A stretch of 63,634 nt of DNA, from contig JAJDUP010000039.1 of NCBI GenBank assembly GCA_022826565.1, positions 1 through 63,634 on the forward strand. Reading direction: 5' to 3'. The position numbers and the translations under genes were made by a program. This DNA is from Gemmatimonadota bacterium (GTDB lineage: Bacteria > Gemmatimonadota > Gemmatimonadetes > Longimicrobiales > Gaopeijiaceae). Of the stretch, positions 42,266 through 50,682 are shown in pieces. Numbering within the stretch: the first letter of the stretch is position 1; each line of letters begins with the position of its first letter. Below the pieces are notes generated by a model. It did not search any database, had not been told where the DNA came from, and saw nothing but the letters and a program-made list of their open reading frames with translations.

Positions 42266-45204
42266 TGCGGGACACGAGGCCGGAACACACGTCCATTGCG
42301 GAACTCGCCGCCAGCGCCGGCGAGTCCGTGCCCTGCGCGGGCAACCTGCCCGTGAAGCTCGACGACCCGGACACCGTCTGGTTCATCGACCAGGGCGCCG
42401 TCAATCTGTTCCTGGTCGAACTCAGGGACGGGGTGGATCATGCGGCACCGCAGCACCTGCTCCGCCGCGAAGCGGGCTGGTTGCTGCCGGGCGTCGCACC
42501 GAACGAACCACGCGAAGAGGAAGACACCACCCTCAGCCTGGTCGCCAAGGGATCGCCGGGCACCATTCTGAAGCGTCTGCCGGCATCCCTGCTGTCCGAG
42601 GTCGATCCGGCGGAGCTGGCGGAACAGACGGATACCTGGCTGACCGCGATTACGGACACGCTCTCGCGCTTTGCGAGTCACCGTCCGCGTCCGACTGCGC
42701 TGGCCGAGCCCGGTCTGACACGGAGCCTGGCCCCCTGTACGCTCTCCGTACGACGAGGCGTCGTATGGGTATCCGAACCGCCACGCGGCGCCAGCCTCTT
42801 CATGGACCTGGTCGACCAGGCGGCACTTGCCGAAGAGAGCGGCCCGCACGAAGCGGTGATACCGCTGACGCGGGCAAGCTGGCTCACGCTCTCGAACGAG
42901 GTGACGCTCTCGGGCTGTTCGACCGAGACAGTGGCACGGCAGGGCACCCTGCTCTCGGCGCTCGCATCCTTTCACGCGGTTGCCTTCGCCGTGGAGCGCC
43001 TGAACCGCGTACTGGCCGTGGTCGACCATGCGAATCTCGAACGCGCGCGGACCACGAGCCGCTACACGGCCGAGAGAACCGCGCGGCAGCGGCTCTTCAA
43101 CATCTATGACCTGCCGATCGACCGGGACGTGAGTGTCGAGGACACTTCGCTGGCGGACGCGCTGCAGGTGATCGGACGCCGTGAAGGGATCGACTTCAAG
43201 ATCCCCGTGCGCCCGGGATCCTCCGGTGCCCCGGTCAGCCTCGTCGACGTTCTCGACGCATCAGGCGTGCGCGCCCGGCGCGTGCGGTTCAGGAACGAGG
43301 ACGCCTGGTGGCGCGGCGACAGCAACGCGATGCTGGCATTCCGCGCCGAAGACGGCCAGCCTGTGGCGCTCCTGCCGGGATGGTTCGGGCGCTACCGGGA
43401 GTTCGATCCGGTCAGCAGGCGCGGTGTCCGGATGACGGCGGATCGTGCCGCCGCGCTGGCGGACGAGGCCTGGGTGTTCTACCGGCCGCTGCCCGTGGGG
43501 AACGAGAGGCCGGCGGACCTGCTGCGGTTCGCGCTGCATGGATCGGCCGCGGATCTGGCGCGGCTGGTGATGGCCGGCCTTCCGGGCGGCCTGATCAAGC
43601 TGGTGCCCGCACTCGCGCTCGGGTTCGTCGCGAACCAGGCGGCGGGCGGCGGAACCGCCGGAGCGCTCTATCCCGCGGCCGTGGCGGTGGCGGGCTTCGG
43701 CCTGCTCGGCGCCCTGCTGCACCTGTTTCAGAGCACGGCGATGACGCGGCTCGAGGGGCGCTCGGCTTCGCGCGTCGAAGCTGCCTTCTGGGACCGCCTC
43801 ATGCGCCTTCCGCCTCGTATTCTGCACCGCCATCCGTCGGGCGATCTGGCCATGTCGGGGATGACGTTCCAGAATCTTCGCGACGGGGTGCAGGGCGTCG
43901 TTGCCGACGGCCTGCTATCGATCCTTTTCCTGCTTCCGGTTCTTGGTGTGATCTTCCTCTACGATGCCACCCTCGGGACCGTCGCCCTCGCCTTCAGCCT
44001 GGCTTCGCTCCTGATCACGGTTGTCTACGCGCTGCGCCGGATTCCCCCCTGCGGGCGGATGATCCGCGCGGCGCGGCGCGTCTCTGGCCGACTGTTCCAG
44101 ATCGTGGGCGGCATAAGCAAGCTGCGTGTGGAAAACGCGGAAGCGTCGGCTTTCGCCATGTGGGCGCGGGACTACCGGGAGCAGAAACGCGCCGAGCTCG
44201 AAATGGACGCGCTCGAGGGACATTCGCGCGCATTCGGCGCCGCGCTTCCCCTTCTTGCCGCCGGGGTCCTGCTGGCGGTCGTGGCCGTGGGCGACGGGGA
44301 TCTTCCGGTCGGCGATTTTCTCGTCGTCTACCTCGTCCTCATCGCCTTCCAGTACGCCATCGCCCGGCTCGGCGAGTCCCTTGGCACGGTCGCCGCCATG
44401 ATCCCGGCGTTCGACCAGATGCGCCCGCTCCTCGCCGCGGTTCCCGAGACCGAGGTCGAAGGAGCGCCGGTCGAGTATCTGGGCGGCGACATTCTCTTCG
44501 ACCGCGTTTCCTACCGGTACGATCCCGACGGGCCGCTGGTCCTCGACGATGTCACGATCCACGCCCGCCCAGGGGAATTCGTCGCGATCGCGGGCGAGTC
44601 CGGTGCCGGCAAGAGCACCCTCTTCCGGCTGGCGCTCGGATTCGACCGGCCCACCGCCGGCGCGGTCTATTACGATGGGCGCGACCTGAGGCACCTCAAC
44701 CTGAAACAGGTGCGCCGCAGAATCGGCGCGGTGCCGCAATCCGTCGGGCTCCATCCCCTCGATGTCTGGGACAATCTGGTCGGTCACAACGACGAGGTGG
44801 CGAGTGACGAGGTATGGGCGGCGGTGCGAGTCGCCGACATCGAAGAGGAGATCAGGGGCATGCCCATGGGGATGATGACCATGGTCGGCACGAGCGGAAA
44901 TGTCCTGTCGGGCGGCGAGAGTCAACGTGTCACCATCGCCCGGTCGGTGATCGGCAATCCGCAGATCATGCTCTTCGACGAGGCCACCAACTGGCTGGAC
45001 AACGAGAGCCAGGCCAGGGTCATGCGTAACCTCACCGCCCTGACCTCGACCCGGGTTGTCATCGCGCACCGCCTGTCCACGCTGCAACAGGCCGATCGCA
45101 TCTACGTGCTGCAGGCCGGAAGGATCGTACAAAGCGGCTCTTTCGACGAACTCATGGAGGGCGACGGGGTGTTCAGGGAACTGGTGAGAAGACAGGTCGC
45201 CTGA
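42265..45204 (+). CDS. NHLM-type ABC exporter without peptidase domain
   Basis: A 979-residue transporter. About 400 N-terminal residues form a non-catalytic region typical of the second ABC protein of NHLM systems (a cNMP-binding-like and RecX-like mix, e.g. DTVWFIDQGAVNLFLVEL). The membrane domain spans about residues 430-700. The ATPase has GESGAGKST (Walker A), LSGGESQRVTIARS (signature) and IMLFDEATNWLD (Walker B). It probably forms a heteromeric exporter with the C39 transporter. The start overlaps the preceding stop by one nucleotide. Confidence 0.9.
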   Translation: MRDTRPEHTSIAELAASAGESVPCAGNLPVKLDDPDTVWFIDQGAVNLFLVELRDGVDHAAPQHLLRREAGWLLPGVAPNEPREEEDTTLSLVAKGSPGTILKRLPASLLSEVDPAELAEQTDTWLTAITDTLSRFASHRPRPTALAEPGLTRSLAPCTLSVRRGVVWVSEPPRGASLFMDLVDQAALAEESGPHEAVIPLTRASWLTLSNEVTLSGCSTETVARQGTLLSALASFHAVAFAVERLNRVLAVVDHANLERARTTSRYTAERTARQRLFNIYDLPIDRDVSVEDTSLADALQVIGRREGIDFKIPVRPGSSGAPVSLVDVLDASGVRARRVRFRNEDAWWRGDSNAMLAFRAEDGQPVALLPGWFGRYREFDPVSRRGVRMTADRAAALADEAWVFYRPLPVGNERPADLLRFALHGSAADLARLVMAGLPGGLIKLVPALALGFVANQAAGGGTAGALYPAAVAVAGFGLLGALLHLFQSTAMTRLEGRSASRVEAAFWDRLMRLPPRILHRHPSGDLAMSGMTFQNLRDGVQGVVADGLLSILFLLPVLGVIFLYDATLGTVALAFSLASLLITVVYALRRIPPCGRMIRAARRVSGRLFQIVGGISKLRVENAEASAFAMWARDYREQKRAELEMDALEGHSRAFGAALPLLAAGVLLAVVAVGDGDLPVGDFLVVYLVLIAFQYAIARLGESLGTVAAMIPAFDQMRPLLAAVPETEVEGAPVEYLGGDILFDRVSYRYDPDGPLVLDDVTIHARPGEFVAIAGESGAGKSTLFRLALGFDRPTAGAVYYDGRDLRHLNLKQVRRRIGAVPQSVGLHPLDVWDNLVGHNDEVASDEVWAAVRVADIEEEIRGMPMGMMTMVGTSGNVLSGGESQRVTIARSVIGNPQIMLFDEATNWLDNESQARVMRNLTALTSTRVVIAHRLSTLQQADRIYVLQAGRIVQSGSFDELMEGDGVFRELVRRQVA

Positions 45205-45208
45205 TCCG

Positions 45209-46510
45209 ATGAACGGACCCATTGACGCGGACGACATCCTCGTATCCAGAGCCGGTGAAGACGGCGACTTTCGCGAACGTCTTCTCCGGAACCCCAGAGA
45301 GACCGTCGAGAAGGAACTCGGCGTGACGCTGCCCGAAGATCATGAGATTCACGTGCACGAGGAGACCTATGCCCGGACGCACGTGGTGCTTCCGCCGCGG
45401 CACAGGTTCAGCGAGGCCGAGCGGGAGGCGGCGAGGAGGGGTGGAGAATCGCTCGAGTTTCTTCGAAGTACGCTCCACGATCCCGCGCCGCCCCTTCGTC
45501 CTGCGGCACCGGAACAGGAGGAAGTCCGAAGCAGCGGTGCCGGCTCCGGGGCGCTTGCGGAGGCGGCGAGGAAGGGGATCCGCCGCGGGCTAGCCTTCCT
45601 GGAATCCACGATCGACGAAAATGGGGCCTGGCACTGCATCCGGTTCAACGTGGCCGACCCGGATATTCCCAGGCACTTCGAGAGGCCTCCTTTCGTGTCG
45701 GCTCTCTGCGCGCTCGCCCTGGAGAGCTCCGATGAGCCGCGGGCCAGGGCGATATGCACGGCGACGAAGGCGTATCTCATCGGCACCATCGAGTATCCCG
45801 GACTGTGGCGATACTACCGTCACCTGCCCCCGGATCTCGACAGCACCTCGCTCTGTTCGATGGTTGTCGGGATGCACCCCTGGATCTGGCTCGGCAGGAA
45901 TGTTCCCGCGATACTGGCGAATCAGGACGAGGAAGGCCGCTTCATGACCTGGGTGCTGCAGGAAGGCGAACCCGATGTCGTGTCGCCGTTTCGCATCGAG
46001 GCCGACCCCGTCGTCAATGCGAACGTCATCGCCTGCCTGGGCGACCGTCCGGAAACCGGGGATGCCCGGCGATGGCTGGAAGCCCTGGTGACCGATGGGC
46101 GACTGGAGGGCTCGTCGAAATGGTATCCCGACACGGTCGCGATCTACTATGCGATCGCCCGCGCGATGGTTCGCGCGAAGCCCGCCCTCGATCCGCTGCG
46201 CCCGTTACTCGCGGATCGTATCCTCGGCCTGCGTGACCGGAAGGGAGGATTCGGCAATGTCCTTCAGACCGCTCAGGCGGTGTCGGCGCTCTACAATGTC
46301 GGAAGCCTCGGGCGAATCGACGCGATGCGGGAGGTGGAGAGGCTGATGCACTCGCAGCGCGCGGACGGCAGCTGGCCGGAGCTGCTCGCGTTCGGCGACC
46401 AATCGTTGAAGTGGGGCGTGGTGGGGCGGATCGGGCATGGCTCCGAGGCCGTGACCTCCGCGTTCTGCATCGAGGCCCTCGAGCGCCTCGTCGAAGTCCT
46501 GAGGGCCTGA
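45209..46510 (+). CDS. NHLP leader-like domain fused to a terpene-cyclase/prenyltransferase-like alpha-barrel
   Basis: A 433-residue protein. Residues ~12-75 match the precursor's leader: GDFRERLLRNPRETV, ELGVTLPEDHEIHVHEE, THVVLPPRH. A Pro-rich linker (90-115) follows. From ~120 an alpha/alpha-barrel of the squalene-cyclase/prenyltransferase-repeat type starts, shown by RGLAFLESTIDENGAWHCIRF and the QW-like repeat SQRADGSWPE. The motif PPDLDSTSL (209-212) sits where class II cyclases have DxDD, with the last Asp replaced by Ser. It follows the ABC gene by 4 nt. It could tailor the peptide or present a leader-like handle to the maturation machinery; its reaction is unknown. Confidence 0.82.
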   Translation: MNGPIDADDILVSRAGEDGDFRERLLRNPRETVEKELGVTLPEDHEIHVHEETYARTHVVLPPRHRFSEAEREAARRGGESLEFLRSTLHDPAPPLRPAAPEQEEVRSSGAGSGALAEAARKGIRRGLAFLESTIDENGAWHCIRFNVADPDIPRHFERPPFVSALCALALESSDEPRARAICTATKAYLIGTIEYPGLWRYYRHLPPDLDSTSLCSMVVGMHPWIWLGRNVPAILANQDEEGRFMTWVLQEGEPDVVSPFRIEADPVVNANVIACLGDRPETGDARRWLEALVTDGRLEGSSKWYPDTVAIYYAIARAMVRAKPALDPLRPLLADRILGLRDRKGGFGNVLQTAQAVSALYNVGSLGRIDAMREVERLMHSQRADGSWPELLAFGDQSLKWGVVGRIGHGSEAVTSAFCIEALERLVEVLRA

Positions 46511-46512
46511 GC

Positions 46513-48864
46513 GTGCCCACCGATCCGGCGCGGGAATCATCCCGGACGACAGCCGGGAAGCGTGCGCGCCCCCGGCCCGGTATCCTGGCCCGCACGACTC
46601 TCGCGGACCGGGGCATCGTCAAGCTTCCCGCGCTCACCCCGCACCTCCGATTCCACGATATCGGCAAGGGGCGGGTGCTCCTCGTCTCCGAGTCGTTCAA
46701 TACGCTGCTGCACGGGAACTTGCACGGCGAATTGCTGCCGCTGCTCGACGGTCGGCACTCCGAGGACGAGATCGTCGCGGCCCTCGAGGGTGCCCATGCG
46801 CCCACCGATGTGCTTGCGGCCCTTGCCGCGTTCGCCGCCAAGGGCTATCTGGTCTCGGCCGATCACGGGATGGACCTGTGCCAGGCGGCATACTGGTCGT
46901 CGCTTGGCGCGTCGCCACGCTGGACCGAGGAGCGGCTGGCGCAGGCGGGCGTCACGGTCGAGGGTGACGACCGCCGGCTCGTCCGGCATCTGGAAAAGGC
47001 CGGCGCCAGTGTGGGAGGCGGCGATCCGACGCTGACCGTCGTCGTCTGCGCCGACTATCTCGACGGGCATCTCACGGAGGTGAATCGGCGCCAGCTCGAG
47101 GCGAGAGCGCCGTGGACACTGGTGCGACCGAGCGGAATGGAGCCGATCTTCGGCCCCATCTTCCGCGCTGACGGGCGGGGCCCCTGCCTGGACTGCCTCG
47201 CGTGCCGCCTGCGCAGCCACCGGGAAGTCCACGGGTTCCTGCGCAACATCGCCGGCGAGGAAGCCGCCTTCAGGCCCTTCGCGGCCCAGCCGGCCGTGCT
47301 GGAAGCAATGTACGGGCTGATCGCGGCGGAGATCGTCAAATGGCTGGTGCTGGGCGAGGCGGCCCCGATTCACAACGACGCGATCACGATGAACATCGCA
47401 ACATTCACGACTTCGCATCACCGGGTCGTGCGCAGGCCGCAGTGCCCGGCCTGTGGCGACGAGGCGCTGCACCGGCCGGATCGACCGCCGGTTCCGGTGT
47501 CTCTCAAGGCGAGCCCCAAGGCCCATCGCAACAGCGGCGGCGCGCGCGCCGTGTCGCCGGAAGCCACCCTGGCGAAGTACCGCCACCTGGTGAGCCCGGT
47601 CAGCGGAGTCGTGACCTGGCTGTCGCGCACCACCGATGAGGCCGACTCCTGGCTGCACGTCTACTGGGCCGGGAGCAATCCCGGGATGAGAAGCCGAAGG
47701 CTGAGTTCGCTCAGGCGCAGTCTGCGCAGCAAGAGCGCCGGCAAGGGCAGCACTCGGCAGCAGTCCAGGGTCAGCGCTCTTTGCGAGGCGATCGAGCGCC
47801 ATTCGGGCGCCCGTCATGGGGACGAGATCCACATCCGCAAGCGGTTCATCGAGTTCGCCGGGGGAGAAGAGGCGATTCACCCCAACGACGTGCAGCTGTT
47901 CAGCGAGAGTCAGCTCGACGACGCGGAGAGCATCAACGCGAAAGGCCACCCCTACAACATCGTCCCGCCACGTCTCGATCCCGACGCCGAGATCGATTGG
48001 ACCCCGGTCTGGTCGCTGACGCAGCAGCGGCACCGCTACTTGCCCTCGTCCATTCTGTACAGCATGCTGGCCGAGGAGCGCGGCCCTGCGGACCTGATTG
48101 CCGATTCGAACGGCTGCGCCGCGGGCAATACCCTTGAAGAGGCGATCCTGCAGGGCTTCTACGAACTGGTCGAGCGCGATGCGTTCGCCGTCTGGTGGTA
48201 CAACCGGCTGCGAGTGCCGGCGGTCGATCTTTCCAGCTTCAACGACGAGTACCTCGGATCGGCCTCGGACTACTACGGCCGCCATGAGCGGGACCTGTGG
48301 ATGCTCGACGTCACCTCCGACATCGGCATTCCCACCTTTGTCGCGCTCTCGCGTCGGCCGGACGCCGAAACCGAGGACATCATCTACGGCGCCGGCACCC
48401 ACGCCGACCCACGGATTGCCGCCCTGCGCGCACTCTGTGAATTGAACCAGTGCCTCACCTGGCTGCCGCGTCCCGGGGCGGGGGACGGCCGGCCCAGGAT
48501 CGATGATCCGCTGGCGCTCCGGTGGTGGAAAACCGCCCGCCTCGCCGACTGTTCCTGGCTGGCGCCGGCGCCGGACGAGCCCCTCCGCAGCGCTTCGCAG
48601 TATCCGGTGATCGAATCGACGGACACGCGCGAAGATGTGGAACACTGCCGCGCGCTAGTCGAAGCCGGGGGCATGGAGTTCCTGGTGCTGGATCAGACGC
48701 GACCGGATATCGGCATGCCGGTGGCCCGGGTCATCGTGCCGGGCATGCGCCATTTCTGGGCGAGGTTCGCGCCCGGGCGCCTGTACGACGTGCCCGTCAG
48801 CACGGGGTACCGCGAGCACCCGCTCTCCGAAGCCGGCCTGAATCCCGCACCTGTGATTGCGTGA
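46513..48864 (+). CDS. Fused ThiF-like/YcaO azoline-forming cyclodehydratase (TOMM)
   Basis: A 783-residue protein. The N-terminal ~330 residues match the E1/ThiF-like 'ocin' partner domain that binds leaders. It has structural zinc Cys pairs C228/C231 (CLDCLACR, also C225) and C311/C314 (CPACGD). Residues ~350-783 form a YcaO domain that uses ATP to turn Cys/Ser/Thr into azolines, with SNGCAAGNTLEEAILQGFYELVERDAF and ARVIVPGMRHFWARFAPGRL. This domain order is that of cyanobactin PatD/LynD. The C-terminus ends NPAPVIA, not a full PxPxP. The start GTG lies 2 nt after the preceding stop. Its obvious targets are the three Cys of LCCCW. Confidence 0.92.
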   Translation: MPTDPARESSRTTAGKRARPRPGILARTTLADRGIVKLPALTPHLRFHDIGKGRVLLVSESFNTLLHGNLHGELLPLLDGRHSEDEIVAALEGAHAPTDVLAALAAFAAKGYLVSADHGMDLCQAAYWSSLGASPRWTEERLAQAGVTVEGDDRRLVRHLEKAGASVGGGDPTLTVVVCADYLDGHLTEVNRRQLEARAPWTLVRPSGMEPIFGPIFRADGRGPCLDCLACRLRSHREVHGFLRNIAGEEAAFRPFAAQPAVLEAMYGLIAAEIVKWLVLGEAAPIHNDAITMNIATFTTSHHRVVRRPQCPACGDEALHRPDRPPVPVSLKASPKAHRNSGGARAVSPEATLAKYRHLVSPVSGVVTWLSRTTDEADSWLHVYWAGSNPGMRSRRLSSLRRSLRSKSAGKGSTRQQSRVSALCEAIERHSGARHGDEIHIRKRFIEFAGGEEAIHPNDVQLFSESQLDDAESINAKGHPYNIVPPRLDPDAEIDWTPVWSLTQQRHRYLPSSILYSMLAEERGPADLIADSNGCAAGNTLEEAILQGFYELVERDAFAVWWYNRLRVPAVDLSSFNDEYLGSASDYYGRHERDLWMLDVTSDIGIPTFVALSRRPDAETEDIIYGAGTHADPRIAALRALCELNQCLTWLPRPGAGDGRPRIDDPLALRWWKTARLADCSWLAPAPDEPLRSASQYPVIESTDTREDVEHCRALVEAGGMEFLVLDQTRPDIGMPVARVIVPGMRHFWARFAPGRLYDVPVSTGYREHPLSEAGLNPAPVIA

Positions 48865-48871
48865 GGAGAAC

Positions 48872-49984
48872 ATGGATACCGACGCGGCCGTCGCGCTGAC
48901 CCAGGACCGTCTTGCCGAGGAGGGCGGCACGATGGGTGAGCTGCTCGGGCACTTCCGGAATCGAGTCTCGCCGGTCCTGATCGGAGATCCGCAGTGGAAG
49001 CGCATACTCGAGAGGGCCGGCAAACTTCCCATCACAATGGGTGCCCTGCCATTCGGTTTCGAGCTGCCGCTGCATGCAAGCGAGCCCAGGGCGGACTTCG
49101 GCGTCTCCCTGGTGAGCGGAACGAGAACGGCGGCCATCTTACGAGAGAGGGCGCGCGCCGACGGGACGGATGAGACCACGAGAGTGATCATGCGGCTCTT
49201 CGGCCGGATGGAGACCGAAGACTCGCCCCTGCGCGAGATTGTCGGCCGCAAATTGATGCTGGAATACGATATCGGCTCGGCAGGGGACGGTGAGCGCTCA
49301 CTTCCGGGCATGTTCCTCCGGCCCGGCGAACGCCCGATTCTCGGCGCCCGTGGCCAGGTGACCGATGTCGGTGTGGTCGCGGACGCGCTGTTCTCCTGCG
49401 TAGGCTGGCAGATGAGCGACCCCGAGCGTGAGAACATCGAACGGGTCTACCTGGCGCAGCCGGAAGGTACGCGCATGGATTCGTTCGGTGTGTTCCCGTC
49501 CCGCTCGCGGGCCATCCGCCTGGCGATCATGGGATTCGGATCGCGGCAGGCAACGTGGCGCTATCTCGAAGATACCGGCTGGCCGGGTCATATCCCGGCT
49601 GTCGACTCCGTGATCGCACGCTTTGACGAGCGCGCGAGCATTGCCAGGACCGGGGTGAACATCGACGTGCGCGAAGAGGGTGTGGGACCGACGCTCGGCC
49701 TCACGCTCATCGTCAGGCAACGGTATACGAAGGACTCGCGCTATTGGCTCGACGGCCTGACCGATTGGGAGCCGTTCCTGGAGGCCCTGGGCCATGAGGA
49801 CCTTGTCGTTCCGGAGAAGCTCGGAGCACTTGCCGGCTGGGTCTCGAAGCCGACGACGCTCTTTGGGAAGTCCGGCAGGTTCGTACTGCTGCGTGGCATT
49901 CATCACATCAAGCTGGTCGTATCCGGAGATCGGCTTCGAGAAGCCAAAGCCTATGTGTTCATGGTGCTTTCCGGGGCGGTCTAG
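48872..49984 (+). CDS. Unknown protein coupled to the cyclodehydratase
   Basis: A 370-residue soluble protein with no recognised family. Features are an N-terminal helix, GALPFGFELPLHASEPRADFG, FLRPGERPILGARGQVTDVGVV, and a C-terminal segment GIHHIKLVVSGDRLREAKAYVFMVLSG. There are no Cys motifs, membrane segments or nucleotide-binding signatures. ATG 48872 has GAGGAG overlapping the cyclodehydratase stop. It is the last gene of the operon, so it most likely serves the same pathway. It might be a peptide-tailoring enzyme (for instance a prenyltransferase-like ABBA-type fold), but that is speculation. Confidence 0.65.
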   Translation: MDTDAAVALTQDRLAEEGGTMGELLGHFRNRVSPVLIGDPQWKRILERAGKLPITMGALPFGFELPLHASEPRADFGVSLVSGTRTAAILRERARADGTDETTRVIMRLFGRMETEDSPLREIVGRKLMLEYDIGSAGDGERSLPGMFLRPGERPILGARGQVTDVGVVADALFSCVGWQMSDPERENIERVYLAQPEGTRMDSFGVFPSRSRAIRLAIMGFGSRQATWRYLEDTGWPGHIPAVDSVIARFDERASIARTGVNIDVREEGVGPTLGLTLIVRQRYTKDSRYWLDGLTDWEPFLEALGHEDLVVPEKLGALAGWVSKPTTLFGKSGRFVLLRGIHHIKLVVSGDRLREAKAYVFMVLSGAV

Positions 49985-50126
49985 CAGCCCTGGGGGCCGA
50001 CCCTGTGACCGTCTCGTTACAAAACGGTTGCACGATTCGCTACCCGTCCTGGTGACCATCCGTGAGTCAGCAGCGTGACGACCGATTTCGTCCGCTCCGT
50101 GCAACGCGATCCGGGAGAGCCCCAGC

Positions 50127-50675
50127 GTGCTTCCGTCACAGCCATCCATCGCGTCCTCAATGCCGGCGGCTCTACGACAGTCGGCCCGGAGCACTCCCAC
50201 GGAGATGGCCGGCGCCCTCCGCCGCCTCCACCAGAGCGGAATTCGGCGCTCCTTCATACTGGTGGCCCCCACGAGACTGGCCCGCCAGCCCCTGATCGAC
50301 CTGCCCGCGGCCGAGGACGCAGCTCGCCAGGTGCAATGGTGGTCGCGGCTCTGTGACCTGGTCCGGACGCAGACTCCACTGAGCGTGGTGCTCGTGAACG
50401 CCGCCCATCGAGGCCTGGACGCGCAGCTGGTACGGGAACACGCACGCCTGCGAAAGAGGCTCTCGCTGCTGGAGGACCTCACCCGCCCCGAGCGTACCGC
50501 GCTTGTGGAGATCTCACGCGGAGTTTGTACCGGCGATCGGGGGCTGCTGACAGAGGCCCGCGTCCTTGAAACCCCGAGTCACGAGCCCCGGGAAGCCCAG
50601 GCGGCGATCCTGGAAGAGTCGCTGGACGACTTGTTCATGGGCGCGACGGCGAGGGTGTTGCCGGCGACTGCGTAA
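50127..50675 (+). CDS. Hypothetical protein between the RiPP operon and a convergent propeller gene
   Basis: Unrecognised. The 182-residue frame is the only plausible coding sequence in the 698 bp after the RiPP operon. From about residue 40 it looks protein-like: RRSFILVAPTRLARQPLIDL, then LVRTQTPLSVVLVNAAHRGLDAQLVREHARLRKRL, and an acidic tail. The first 30 residues are doubtful and translation could begin at ATG 50205. No ribosome site is obvious. It ends 8 nt before the convergent gene. Confidence 0.4.
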   Translation: MLPSQPSIASSMPAALRQSARSTPTEMAGALRRLHQSGIRRSFILVAPTRLARQPLIDLPAAEDAARQVQWWSRLCDLVRTQTPLSVVLVNAAHRGLDAQLVREHARLRKRLSLLEDLTRPERTALVEISRGVCTGDRGLLTEARVLETPSHEPREAQAAILEESLDDLFMGATARVLPATA

Positions 50676-50682
50676 CCGCGGA

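Larger units (their letters stand above)
35493..49984. other. RiPP biosynthetic gene cluster (NHLP precursor, azoline-forming, halogenating)
   Basis: Nine adjacent genes form a coherent set. They are the AlkB/GlnE-like fusion (-), an NHLP-type precursor ending LCCCW (+), a flavin-dependent halogenase (-), and then an uninterrupted + operon: HlyD-like adaptor, C39-peptidase ABC exporter, NHLM-type ABC exporter, NHLP-domain/terpene-cyclase-like enzyme, ThiF-like/YcaO cyclodehydratase, unknown protein. Spacings in the operon are 1-8 nt or overlaps. No lanthionine synthetase, radical SAM enzyme or FMN azoline dehydrogenase is present. The borders are inferred from the flanking VPS10-like gene and the unrelated 50-kb genes. 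Confidence 0.8.

Noticed and set aside
45209..45433. Independent second precursor peptide at the start of the cyclase-like gene
   Set aside because: The leader-like domain continues in frame into the enzyme through a Pro-rich linker with no stop or core-like end.
35493..49984. Lanthipeptide or sactipeptide cluster
   Set aside because: No LanB/LanC/LanM-like or radical SAM enzyme is present. The modifying enzyme is of the ThiF/YcaO type.
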